A stretch of 64,000 nt of DNA. It comes from Liopterus haemorrhoidalis (lineage: Eukaryota; Arthropoda; Insecta; Coleoptera; Dytiscidae). This document shows, one piece after another, positions 21,791 through 32,191 of this stretch. A model generated the notes under the pieces. It was not told the origin of the DNA, ran no database searches, and saw nothing but the letters and a program-made list of their open reading frames with translations. The position numbers were made by a program, and so were the translations under genes. The stretch covers positions 53,365,201 through 53,429,200 of the forward strand of contig OZ020616.1 of the NCBI GenBank assembly GCA_963971575.1. The letters are read 5' to 3'. Position 1 is the first letter of the stretch, and every line of letters begins with the position of its first letter.

Positions 21791-23053
21791 TTAGGTCTAC
21801 AAGTATGAAATGCGGATTTTTTTTCAAACTTGCCGCGCATACAGAGTGTATAGTTCAAAGTTTCAACACATATGGCGTCTTGTTAAGTTATCATTAAGTG
21901 TCAAATGCGTATAGGTTATAATTTGAAAAGTGATCATATAGTTTTGTTTTACTGTCTTAAAAATGTCAAATTTTGTGCCAAATAAAGAGCATTCGCGGAC
22001 AGTACTACTGTTTGGTTTTCATTTGAAAAAAACTGCTGCTGACTCATACCGACTGCTTTGAGAAGCTTATGGTGAATATGCTCCATCGCAAGATACGTGT
22101 GAACGATGGTTTCGGCGTTTCAAAAGTGGTGACTTTGGTCTCACAGACAAAGAACATGGAAAACCTCCAAAAAAATATGAAGATACAAAATTGGAAACAT
22201 TGCTACAGGAAGACGATAGTCAATCACAAAAACAACTAGCAGAGCAGTTAGGCGTTAGTCAACATGCTGTTTCCAATCGCCTACGAGAGATGGGTAAGAT
22301 CCAGAAAGTCGGCAGATGGGTTCCACATGCTTTGAATGAGAGGCAGACGGAAAAACGCAAAAACACTTATGAAATTTTGCTTGCACGAACAAAAGAAAGT
22401 CTTTTTTGCATCGTATCATTACTGGCGATGAAAAATGGATTTATATTGAAAATCCCAAACGCAAAAAATCATGGGTGAACCCAGGCTCACCATCCACATC
22501 AACTGCAAGACCGAATCGCTTTGGCAAAAAGACAATGCTCTGTACTTGGTGGGACCAAAAGGGTGTAGTCTATTATGAATTGTTAAAACCTGGTGAAATA
22601 GTTAATACCCAACGCTATCAACAACAACTGATCGAATTGAACCATTTGCTGCTCATAAATCGACCAGAATACGAAAGAAGACAGCACAAGGTAATCTTTC
22701 TTCACGATAACGCTGCATCACATAAGGCAAAAGCAGTTTGCAACACATTGGAGGCACTCAAGTGGAAAGTGCTACCCCATGCCGCTTACTCACCAGACTT
22801 GGCCCCTTCAGATTACCACTTATTCGCATCGATGGGTCACGCACTTGCCGAGCAGCACTTTTGTTCATATGAAAATGTGAAAGAATGGCTAGATGAATGG
22901 TTTGCAGGGAAAGGGAAAGAGTTCTACTGGCGGGTATTCACAAATTGGAGCTCTAATGGAGCATACTTTGAATAAATAAACTTTTACTGTTCTTTTGAGT
23001 TTAATGTGTTTTATTTAAAAAGAAAAATCCGCATTTCATACTTGTAGACCTGG
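21791..23053 (+). mobile_element. nearly intact DD34D mariner element
   Basis: A 1263-bp element with TA at 21789-21790 and 23054-23055. Ends read TTAGGTCTACAAGTATGAAA and, inverted, CCAGGTCTACAAGTATGAAA, so about 27 bp of the TIRs are almost identical. Full-length for a mariner, enclosing one transposase frame with two lesions. Confidence 0.9.
21963..22975 (+). pseudogene. mariner transposase, one nonsense codon and one frameshift
   Basis: From ATG 21963 to TAA 22975 (about 338 codons, normal for mariner transposases). N-terminal HTH region MSNFVPNKEHSR to WFRRFKSGDFG, second HTH around QKQLAEQLGVSQHAVSNRL, linker RWVPHALNERQ. Catalytic core: ITGDEKWIY (first D), FLHDNAASHK (second D) and YSPDLAPSDYH (third D), with 34 residues between the last two, hence DD34D. 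Lesions: TGA at 22059-22061 (codon 33) and a one-base change in the T-run near 22400 that shifts the frame between KESLF and HRIITGD. All three catalytic aspartates remain, so decay is recent. No product expected without suppression. Confidence 0.9.
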
Positions 23054-23279
23054 TAATAGTTATTTGTGCACTATGGCCAAAAAGTAGATCTTTTTCAGCC
23101 GCATCTGAATTTGAAAGCCGCGGATAAAATACATTGTTACGAATTCATAAAAATAACTGAATAAAAATGCCTGCGGCTCGTATCGCAACTTTTATACTCG
23201 TGTGAAATGACCATTATTCCATGCTCGTTGCATAATATACTATTATGCAATTGGGCGTAAGAGCAATAAAAACTCATTA

Positions 23280-23445
23280 TGGTATTTGATACTAAGTAAT
23301 GTTGTTATAGTTTTGACTTTAGCCGAAAACTCTAAGCTTAAAATCAACTACTGCAGCCCAACATGAAATGTGTCATGACCAAATTTAAATATGTAAGACC
23401 TAATTTTAAATCGGTAAATCATTATTTTGGTTGAATTTACATAAA
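23280..23445. repeat. dispersed repeat Q, copy 1
   Basis: Shares TATTTGATACTAAG, then CAACTACTGCAG and CGGTAAATCATTATTTTGG with 26985-27150. Type unknown; no ends or TSD identified. Confidence 0.55.
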
Positions 23446-23449
23446 TTTT

Positions 23450-24116
23450 GATGTATATGTGCTAAATACTCAGTCTTATGGTATTATTTTGTGGGGAAAC
23501 TCAGTTGACACCTTGAGATTATTCAGGCTGCAGAAGAGATATATTAGAATTTTAAGCGGTGTCAAATGGAGCACACCTTGTAAAGAACTGTTCATACAGC
23601 ATGGTATTTTAACTTTGCCAGCACTTTACATATACCATATACTAATTTACATTAAAGAAAATTCTTCATCTTTAAAAACGAATAGTTCTTTTCATGGTTA
23701 CTCCACTCGCAATAGAACTGATTTTAGAATACCCTTTTCAAGATATGACGTAAGAAACCAGCCCAATATAATGGGAACTAAGTTTTTGAACAGACTTCCA
23801 GATAATATCAGAAACCTAGAAATTAAACAATTTAAAAATAAAATGAAAAAAATTCTCATAACGAAGGCCTACTACAGTATAAAAGAATTTGAAGATGATG
23901 AATTAATTTCACAGCAATTTAACGAATAGATTTTCACACTTACACTCTTACTTTATTTATATATTTTATTGATGTAAAATCGTAATATATCACTATATAA
24001 GACGTATGATATTTTAATTTCTTATTTTTGTACTTGTTTATTGATATGTCTAACGACTCCAAAAATGTACATTACATTCACTGGAATAAAGATTATTATT
24101 ATTATTATTATTACTT
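23450..24116 (+). pseudogene. LINE ORF2 C-terminus and 3' UTR (5'-truncated)
   Basis: The frame 23459-23929 reads SYGIILWGNS, FRLQKRYIRILSGVKWSTPC and HGILTLPALYIYHILIYIK, the conserved C-terminal region of jockey/CR1-like insect LINEs that follows the RT thumb. It then gives TRNRTDFRIPFSRYDV and GTKFLNRLPDNIRNLE before the stop. The frame is intact over 156 codons. The 3' UTR ends with GGAATAAAGATT and an (ATT)n tail at about 24090-24115. RT and EN are absent. It lies directly before R1. Confidence 0.8.
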
Positions 24117-24696
24117 GTTTTTATTTCATATTCTTTACGATCGTTTTTAGGGTTTTGTAGGTATGACCAAAAAACCCTTATACCGTCATTTTGTCGTCTG
24201 TCTGTCTGTCTGTCTGCTCGGTAAAAAATGTAATCAAACGGGTAAACCTAGAGAGTTGAAATTTGACATGTTTATACAACTGTTTGATCCACACATAGGA
24301 AAAATACTAAAACATCTAAAAAATATACCCCCCTAAAAATATAAACAAATATATGCTCATTGAAAAAAAATATATTATTTTACAATTCTGTGTAGGGTAT
24401 CAAATGAAAGCCCTTGGTACGTGGATTAACGATAAAAAAATTATTTATGCAAAATAAATTATTTTGATGTGATTTTTGCCAAAATTGTGCAAAAAAAATT
24501 TGTCCCACACCTTGTAGCCCAGATAGTTTAAACTAAAAATCTGAAAAAATTCTAAGTAATGTACATTGGTCTGAACCGGAATAGTAAAACAGGAATTTTT
24601 GATCAGATTATTTTTTCGGAAAATAACGCATTTTTTGTGTTTTTAACTAAAATATGTAAAACATTTAATCCGCTATTTAACACAATAAACGAGTGA

Positions 24697-24759
24697 ACAT
24701 CCGTAGTCCAGTGGTAACATTCTCGCTTCGTAAGTTGCAAACTACTGTTCGATTCCCGT
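24697..24759 (+). ncRNA. tRNA-like block in R1
   Basis: ACATCCGTAGTCCAGTGGTA resembles a Pol III A box region and GTTCGATTCCCG a B box, separated by about 35 bp with a TTCGTAA loop-like word between. It is followed by an A/T tract and not CCA. Taken as tRNA-derived, not as a functional tRNA gene, because no convincing seven-base acceptor stem could be drawn. Confidence 0.5.
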
Positions 24760-24912
24760 AAATTTTTTTTTTGTTTTTTTTTTTTGCATTTTTATTTTTT
24801 TTAAATTATTTTGTCAAAATTCTAGTTATATTTTGGCAAATGTTGCATTTAATTTTTAAAAGCGTAAATTTAATAACCAGTGGGAAGTGTTGAAATTATA
24901 ATTTAATTCTAT

Positions 24913-25236
24913 CTTGATTAGATGAGTTACGTCCGTAAGTTAGTAATTATAGTTGAAGGTAATGGGATTCGGACCAGTCAGAAAATAAAAACAAATTTAT
25001 TAACTTCGCTAACATTTCGATTTTAATTTAAATCTTCATTAGAGCTTAGTTAATAGTCACGATATAAAATAACAATTTTATAATTAATAACGAACACATC
25101 ATATTGTCCGGTTATTGAACTCAGAGATAAGCAATGAATGCTTATCTGATGAAGATTTAAATTAAAATCGAAACGTTAGCGAAGTTAATAAATTTGTTTT
25201 TATTTTCTGACTGTTCCGAATCACATTACCTTCAAC
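24913..25236. mobile_element. Penelope-like inverted terminal pair inside R1
   Basis: An insertion flanked by an exact 16-bp TSD TATAATTTAATTCTAT (24897-24912 and 25237-25252). Arms 24952-25046 and 25142-25236 are inverted copies containing GATGAAGATTTAAATT and CGAAACGTTAGCGAAG, followed by AATAAATT. This is the usual 3' tail of Penelope-like elements, 3' ends pointing outward. A 39-bp non-inverted segment (24913-24951) separates the left TSD from the left arm. No coding sequence. Confidence 0.8.
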
Positions 25237-25526
25237 TATAATTTAATTCTATGTTTGAATGTATACGAAATCAGAGGGGCGGTATGACTTAAACAACCAA
25301 TGGAAGCCATAGGCGCATTTTCAAAATATTAATGAAACTTGCTATATAAAAAAAAAAAATACTGCAAATATTTGGAAACCCAAATAATGGTATTAGGCAT
25401 TCGAATTAAGATTAATAAAATAAATATTTTATTCGTTTTGGCATGCCAAATAATCATCATTCATATACTAAATACCTGCGAAACCATGAAATGTGTGAAA
25501 ATTCACACTTCACATCAATTTTTTTG

Positions 25527-26984
25527 TTCATAAAATTAACTATGTATTGAATTTGTAATAATTAATAATTAATTGTTAATTTATGGATATTGAGCTACCC
25601 TGTAATTGGGATCAGTCTGTAGCTCTAGAGTGATCCTGTTGTGTAACCGCTCTCTAAATAAACAAATAATTAACATAAATACAACATATTGTAAACTATT
25701 GTAAAGCTGTCGATTCGTCAAACGCCCAACTGAGTTCAATGTTACAAGCGCGCCGTTCCAAAAATCTTTGAGAGTCCCTGTACTAGACCGTTCTCTAATT
25801 GTTTAATTTTAATTATAAATATTCATATTTAATTCATTGACGAGTATTTTGTGAAATGTTACGTACAAAGTAGAAATGAAACCCAAACGAGTCATTCATT
25901 TTACTATCCAACATTTGGGACTATAATAAAGTGGGGTGAATAAATAATCACAGATATAATAGTATGAAACGAATTACGTCAAATTACGTGCCTTGTTGAG
26001 TGAAAAGCTGGTTTGAATTATTTAATTTTGGTCTTGTTCTTAATTCTCATGGTCTTCCATTTAACTCTAAGAGTAAATGGGCATAAAGTTTCTCGTGGGT
26101 GACTTTTGTATTGTTAAAAAATGATTGGGGCCCATTGTCATTCGGTGAGTCGCACCATTTCCAGCGCCACCATGCACAATAGGGGTCGCTCTGCAAATTG
26201 ATCTCTTCCTGCAGCGTCAGATTCAGCAAGTATGTTCAGTGTGACAGAGAATGAACGGATTTCAACCATTGACATACCAGTGAAAATATGAACATCCGAA
26301 AACTCCGACCTATTTTATTTTTACACCTATTAATTGAACACTGAAATATAAAATGAATTCAATGTAATTGATAGCTATAAAATACCTATCGTTGCTGTTT
26401 TGCTATTATTAGACGCGTGAATTGAAGAAAAATAAAACAAAAACATTTGCAGGAATTTAGTTTTTTATCGCTTGGTAAACATTTTCGCTCATTAGTAAAA
26501 TAGTTCAATTTGTGTAGGAATGAGCAAAAAATATTAAAGCTGCAAAAAATAACATCAAAAATGAATACTGTTTCCACGAAAAGAACAAATACTAAAAGTG
26601 GAACAAACAGAGAAAATTCTGTAATTTCAGAACAAAAATATCAGGCTTTCTAGCTATTTTTTTCTTTTTGGGCTCTGACAGTCGGATTTTGGCTTAATAT
26701 AAATCCTCCACTATAATCTATTCGTGGAGAACATAAAGCCGATGTAAATATTCAAACTACGTCACTCTCTTTCTTATTAGGGATTAATTGATACTATCGA
26801 TACTAGTAAAGTGTCAATACTAATCTTTTCGTGTTTTAGTACTTGATACATGTTGATATTTTAATGGTATCGATATTTTTTTCTGGTACCAATACTTTTT
26901 TTATTGGTATTGGTTATATTTGTAAAATAATCAGCGATCCTAGCGATGAATCATGCGATCCTTACGGTGAATCGGCGTATTTGA
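25527..26984. other. no gene recognised
   Basis: AT-rich sequence. A 60-codon minus-strand frame at 26229-26047 is open but unrecognised, with no splice or start context. Repetitive GGTAT/ATCGAT-like words occur around 26790-26910. Confidence 0.5.
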
Positions 26985-27150
26985 TATTAAGAAATGTTGT
27001 AATAGTTGACTTTACCCAGAAATTCTAAGCCTAAAGGCAACTACTACGGACAGCAGCACAAAATGAAACGTGCCACATGCGAATTAAAATAATTAGAACC
27101 AATTACACATCGGTAAATTATTATTTTGGTAATTTACAGCAACTCAACAC
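26985..27150. repeat. dispersed repeat Q, copy 2
   Basis: Direct-orientation homologue of 23280-23445: TATTTGATATTAAG, CAACTACTACGG and CGGTAAATTATTATTTTGG in the same order and spacing. Confidence 0.55.
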
Positions 27151-27182
27151 GTGTTATGATTATTGAAAGAGTTTTTACTACC

Positions 27183-27615
27183 TCTACACTAATATATAAA
27201 TTAGTAAGTTTGTGTGTATGTATATGTATGTTACCACAAAAATAAAAAACGGATTCCCTGATTAAAAAAATAAATAAAAATAAGTGTTCATGGCATCAAT
27301 TATGGTAAAATATGCCGGTTTAAAAACTCTCTGGTCTCCTGAATTTATTTAAATAGTTAAAATAGTATGTAAGTAATATCCTAAAAACATATTTGCTAAC
27401 AAATCGATACCTTATTTTCGTACAAAAGTCTGGTTTATATCAACATGTTCAGAAAATCTTTCCGCCGGCTGAAGTATCTTTTTATGCCTTAAAACTTCAT
27501 AATTTTTGTTTAAAAAAATAAAAAACACTCAGGCACTCTGTAGATGGAACGCTGATAGACAAGGGAAAGCAAGGAGAGGAAGGGATGTTTTAACTGAAAC
27601 GGACACGCCAGCTAG
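27183..27615 (+). mobile_element. possible non-autonomous Helitron-like element
   Basis: Starts TCTACACTAATATATAAATT and ends GACACGCCAGCTAG followed by T, which fits the 5'-TC...CTAG-3' rule. However, no clear hairpin precedes CTAG and the base before TC is C rather than A. Non-coding. Other DNA transposon types remain possible. Confidence 0.35.
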
Positions 27616-27953
27616 TATATAATTATTGACACCACACAATGACTACTTTCTTTTTAAAGCCACGTCTAGACCAAATGCGCTGTGCTGCGCAGAACGTTCA
27701 TGATTGTTCTATTTGAATGACTAATTGCGCACAAACAAAATTCTGCGCTCGAAATAACATAATCCGTCGAGTCTCGGTAGTAAAAAAAAATACTTCTTGT
27801 ATGTTCTTACGCGATCGGTTTTCACGACAACTGCGACATATGGGCGCTGTTGGTAGAGCACTTTTTAACAATTTACTATCGTCAAAAATTACTATTATGG
27901 TAACTTATGGTAATTTTGCGTGGAGCGTGCGCAAGCTGGAACATTGGTGAATA

Positions 27954-28168
27954 AAGCTGCATTCAGAGGTCAGTAAATTATCACGCTGTGCGTTATGGAT
28001 AGTTTTTAAACGAGTGCAATTGGTATGATCGGACAAGCTCGTACTATATCGCTCAACAGTAGTATAGCAACGACAAAGCACGAGCATGTCCGATCATACC
28101 AAATGACCTCGTTTAAAAATTATCCATAGCGTACAACGTGTTGATTTACAGAGCTCTGAATGCAGCTT
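27954..28168. mobile_element. 215-bp foldback MITE
   Basis: Arms of about 88 bp: AAGCTGCATTCAGAG on the left and its inverted copy on the right. An inner perfect block TTGGTATGATCGGACA is mirrored at 28090-28105. The element is almost fully self-complementary. No TSD assigned. Confidence 0.75.
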
Positions 28169-28226
28169 AAGATTCAATATTTTGTTCGTGTGTGTAACAG
28201 TTAATTTTGAACCTTCCACAGCACCG

Positions 28227-28263
28227 CGCAGTTCCGTACGATTCGTAGTTGTACGGCACTGCG
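28227..28263. repeat. short imperfect palindrome
   Basis: CGCAGTTCCGTAC and GTACGGCACTGCG form a stem of 12-13 bp around GATTCGTAGTT. Confidence 0.6.
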
Positions 28264-28879
28264 TTTTATCTGTATGCGGCTTAAGATGAACGGTCAGTTC
28301 TCTTCTAAAAAATAAATACATTCATTTTAAATCTTTTTTAAAATATAGATTTTGACCTTTAAAAAATCATTAATAAGGCTTTTATTATAATCTTTATTTC
28401 ATTTTCTATATGCTTCTTCCTAGAAAATTTAACTGGGATTATAAATCTCCCTTCCAACTGACATTTTCTCCTATCTTCCATTGAAAAGACCATAAATTAA
28501 GAAAATATATTTGCGTAACTATGAAAAATTTTCACAACTTTCTTAAATAGGGCACTTAATAAATAACTCTAGACTAAAATTTTTTTGACAGAAAAAATAT
28601 TTACCTTATCCAAAAATGATTTACACAAAAACTATCTGGATAAGTTGCAAAGGTTTAGATATATACTGTTCATTACAATTCACACCATAAAACGAAGGAG
28701 AACTGGAAAAAAGATTTATATGACACAGGGTCGGTCTTCTCTGAAATATTGCAAGATATATTTGTCAAATAGATTATATTTTATACATCGCGTATTTTAT
28801 ATAAAGTGGAGATCCTGAAGTTTTCGCACAATTCTTTTTACAACTTAGATTTGAATCCAAAACATTTTAATTTAAGACA

Positions 28880-29865
28880 TTTGAGGCAAATACTGGCAAT
28901 AGTGCGATCTACAAGCACTTCAAGCACTTATTGAAAAAACTACCGAATATAACGTTCCTGTTCATTTAGCATTCGTAAACTATCAGAAGGCGTTCGAAAT
29001 CATTGGAATATGGGCTGTAATACAAGCCCTTAATAATAGAGTTGATTCAAGATATACCCGTATGTTATAAAGTATTTATGACAAAGACAATTTTCATGTC
29101 AATCTTGATGAATACACCAAGAGAAATAAAATAAATATAGGGTGACAAGGTGACATAATTTAACCCAAACTTTTCAACATTTCGAATACCTATTTAAAGG
29201 CTATCTTGGTACAAAAAGGCATTAATATGGATGGAATATACCTGAGTAACCTGCGCTTCGCCGACGATGTTGTTCTTATTACCGACAATGTCAAAGACTT
29301 GGAGGATATGCTGTGTCAATTAACCGAAGCATCTAAGCACGTTGGTTTAAAGAACCTTGCTAAAACAAGAACCCCAACACCCGGCAAATGAAAATGGACA
29401 ATCAGCCACCAGAGAATATTAATGAGTACATATACTTAGGGCACACTTGGGAAAAGCAACCGAAGAACTAAAATTACAAGAAGGGTTGAGACTCAGCTGG
29501 GTGTCATTTGGAAAGTTAGGATTCGTACTTAAAAATCCAGTGCTTATCCGCCTGAAAGAAAAAGTAAGACTCATGCATTTTTCCTGTTGCAATCTACCGT
29601 CTCCAGAAGTGTCTATCAACATGCAAGCAAAAGTGAATGACTCATCCATTCTTCCTGTCGCAACCTGCCGTCTCAGAACAATAAGTATGACGGTTAAATA
29701 TGTCAAACAACTAAGGTCATCCAGCGAGCCATGGAATGTGTCATGCTTGGCATAGGGTTAAGAGATAAACTGAGGGACGAAGATATCCGCAAAAAATTAC
29801 AATATCACTGATATTGGACACAGAATTGCATCCCTTTAATGGAACTGGGCTGGTGATTAGACTAA
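28880..29865 (+). pseudogene. RTE-like LINE RT and C-terminal remnant
   Basis: In order along the strand: FVNYQKAFEIIG (RT domain 3 with F-D-Y-like spacing), ALNNRVDSRY, then PKLFNISNTYLKA after a decayed QGD motif. NLRFADDVVLI follows, the catalytic FADD box, then LEDMLCQLTEASKHVGLKN, YLGHT, GLRLSWVSFGKLGFVLKN and, in another frame, VIQRAMECVMLGIGLRD. The order matches RTE-like LINE polymerases. There are at least four stops or shifts and an apparent small duplication (CCTGTTGCAATCTACC and CCTGTCGCAACCTGCC, about 75 bp apart). EN domain absent. It ends at the TIR of the MITE at 29865. Confidence 0.75.
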
Positions 29866-30507
29866 AGTCACTATATTATACAAAGTAGCGCAACGGCGGC
29901 CATGCTGGGGCTAAAAATGTCGCCAACACAAATGATGTTCAGTGATTCCAACAATACAAAAATAAGAAACTAGTATAATCTGTCTCAATTTGTAATACGA
30001 AACTAGATCTGGTTACTTTGGTGACTGTTGTGGTGTAAACAGATTTTGGCGTATCCGTGTGAACCAATACTATGATAATATTATAAATGTATTGTCAATA
30101 TACAATATAAAAAATGAACTTTTCCTGTTAGTTCCGTATTACAAAATGGGACAGATTATACTACCAATAATTTTATTTTAAACATTGTAATCATGATTTT
30201 TTTTTAATCAAAGATACACCATAACAAAATTGTGGTACAAATTCAATTATTTTTTAAAATTTTTATTAAATAAAATGGATATAATATATAAATTTAAATG
30301 AAACTTAACCTTAAATATTCAAACCGCTGACAAAGGAGGTTATTAAATTAGAGCGAGAAAGAGAGATGTGACAGCGCAGACGCAAACTTAAAAACGTAAA
30401 AATTGCTGCTTTAGTTTGCTTAATAGGGGAACCAGTGTTGCCAATCAAACCCTGGGGTCTGTCGGCTTCTTCAAAGGCTTGCGCTACTTTGTATAATATA
30501 GTGACTT
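29865..30507. mobile_element. TA-flanked MITE with 29-bp perfect TIRs
   Basis: Ends AAGTCACTATATTATACAAA continue to GTAGCGCAA and are mirrored exactly at 30479-30507, with TA at 29863-29864 and 30508-30509. Tc1/mariner-type target. The interior includes a second, nested MITE and no coding frame. Confidence 0.8.
29973..30161. mobile_element. nested TA-flanked MITE
   Basis: GTATAATCTGTC...TTTGTAATACG at 29973 is mirrored at the other end (GTATAATCTGTCCCATTTTG on the minus strand from 30161), with TA on both sides. It lies inside the MITE 29865-30507, so it inserted later. Confidence 0.7.
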
Positions 30508-30881
30508 TAATGTAGCCAAACAAGATACTATTAGTTTGTTATAAAATGTATAAAATTATTGGTGGTTAGTATAATAGGAAATGTAATGGAGTCTGTACTC
30601 AACTTACAAAATTTATATTTCATTCGGTGGAAATCCAAAACCCTACATCTCCTGTTAGTTAGTTAGTTAAAATTTTTGACAAACAGCAATTATGGCTATT
30701 TGCACTTAACACACCAAATATGATACTAACTGAGAGACAAACAAAATAGTTCACGATGGCCAAGAACTTCCAATTGGAGTTGGTGTTGGCAGACCTCAAA
30801 AAATGTGAACGATATAAAAAGAGTGGCAGGTAGAAATTGGTATCAACTGGCTAAGGAAAAGAAACTTTGGAAGAAAAATTT

Positions 30882-31916
30882 ATGTGAAGTGTGAATTTTC
30901 ACACATTTCAGGATTTCGCAGGTATTTATTAACTGTGTGATGATTATTTGGGATGCCAAAACAAATTTTATGTCAAAATATTTTTTTATGAATTTTAATT
31001 CGAATGCCTAATACCATTATTTAAGTTTCTAAATATGTGTAGTATTTTTTTTATATAGCAAGGTTCATTAAGATTTTGAAAATTGCGCCTATGGCTTCCA
31101 TTGGTTGCTTAAATCATAAGCCTCGCCCTCTGATACCTTCAAATATAGAATTAAATTATAATTTCAACACTTCCCACTGGTTATTAAATTTACGCTTTTA
31201 AAAATTAAATGCAACATTTACCAAAATATAACTAGAATTTTGACAACATAATTTAAACAAAATAAAAATGCAAAAAAAAAACTGAAAAAATAAAAATTGA
31301 CGGGATTCGAACACAGTTTCTTACAGTAGTTTCAACTCACTAATCGACACCGCTACCACTGTGCTCTACAGGATCACTCGTTTACTATGTTAACTAACGG
31401 ATTAAATATATTACATATTTTACTTAAAAACACAAAAAATGCGTTATTTTCCGAAAACATAATCTGATCAAAAATTCCTGTTGTACTATTCCAGTTCACA
31501 CTAATGTACATTACTGAGAATTTTTTCAGATTTTTAGTTTAACCATCTGGGCTACAGGGTGTGGGACAAAAATTTTTTTGCACAATTTTCGCAAAAATCG
31601 CCTCAAAATAATTTATTTTGCAAAAATAAAATTTTAATCGTTAATCCACGTACCAAGGGCTTTCATTTGATACCCTACACAGAATTGTAAAAAAATATTT
31701 TTCTTTTCGATGAGCATATATTTGTTTATATTTTTAGGGGGATATGTTTTTTAGATGTTTTAGTATTTTTTGCGGATCAAAGAGCTGTATAAGCATGCCA
31801 AATTTGAACTCTTTAGGTTTAGCCGTTTGGCTACAATTTTTACCGAACAGACAGACAGACAGACGACAAAATGACGGTATAAGGGATTTTTGGTCATACC
31901 TACAAAACCCTAAAAA
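30882..31916 (-). repeat. R family interspersed element, copy R2 (full length)
   Basis: Complete uninterrupted copy of about 1035 bp, in inverted orientation to R1. The palindromic end GTGTGAATTTTCACAC is at 30888, a tRNA-like block at 31300-31376, (GACA)n at about 31850-31872, and terminus TACAAAACCCTAAAAA at 31916. Near-colinear with R1 over its whole length. Confidence 0.85.
31300..31376 (-). ncRNA. tRNA-like block in R2
   Basis: On the minus strand GTAGAGCACAGTGGTAGCGG resembles an A box and GTGTTCGAATCCCG an excellent B box. Occupies the same place in R2 as 24697-24759 in R1 but is longer and only partly alignable to it. Confidence 0.55.
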
Positions 31917-32191
31917 GGGGAGGCTGAAAGAAGAAGAATAGCGCGATATTATGCTTAGTTGTTGATGTCAAAAGTCATCTCTATAACAATTCAATATCCT
32001 GTTCGCAGTAGAAGTAGCACATATAATAAAAGCAGGTACAAGCATGCCTCGGGAAAAAAAAGCAACTCACTATGTCCCCTATTACAATATCAAATTCAAC
32101 ATCACGGCCCACCTACGCCCTGTAGCGACTTCCAAACAGATTTTGTTGTCACTATTATTATTTCTGTGTCTTCATATGTATTATTTATAAG

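Larger units (their letters stand above)
24144..25526 (+). repeat. R family interspersed element, copy R1 (split by Penelope pair)
   Basis: Starts TTTTTAGGGTTTTGTAGG, carries (GTCT)n at about 24196-24216, the conserved AAACCTAGAGAGTTGAAATT block and CGGAAAATAACGCATTTTTT. A tRNA-like block at 24697-24759 follows, then TCAAAATTCTAGTTATATTT. It ends with ATACCTGCGAAACC and the palindrome GTGTGAAAATTCACAC. Without the 340-bp Penelope insertion plus TSD it is about 1.04 kb. No coding capacity. The class is unknown. Confidence 0.8.

Noticed and set aside
24697..24759. Calling the tRNA-like blocks in R1-R4 functional tRNA genes
   Set aside because: Promoter-like boxes are present, but convincing acceptor stems and complete cloverleafs could not be drawn, and they sit inside repeats. 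Kept as tRNA-like only.
26047..26229. 60-codon minus frame with a Trp/Cys-rich stretch
   Set aside because: No splice-site or start context and no family recognised; too short to support.
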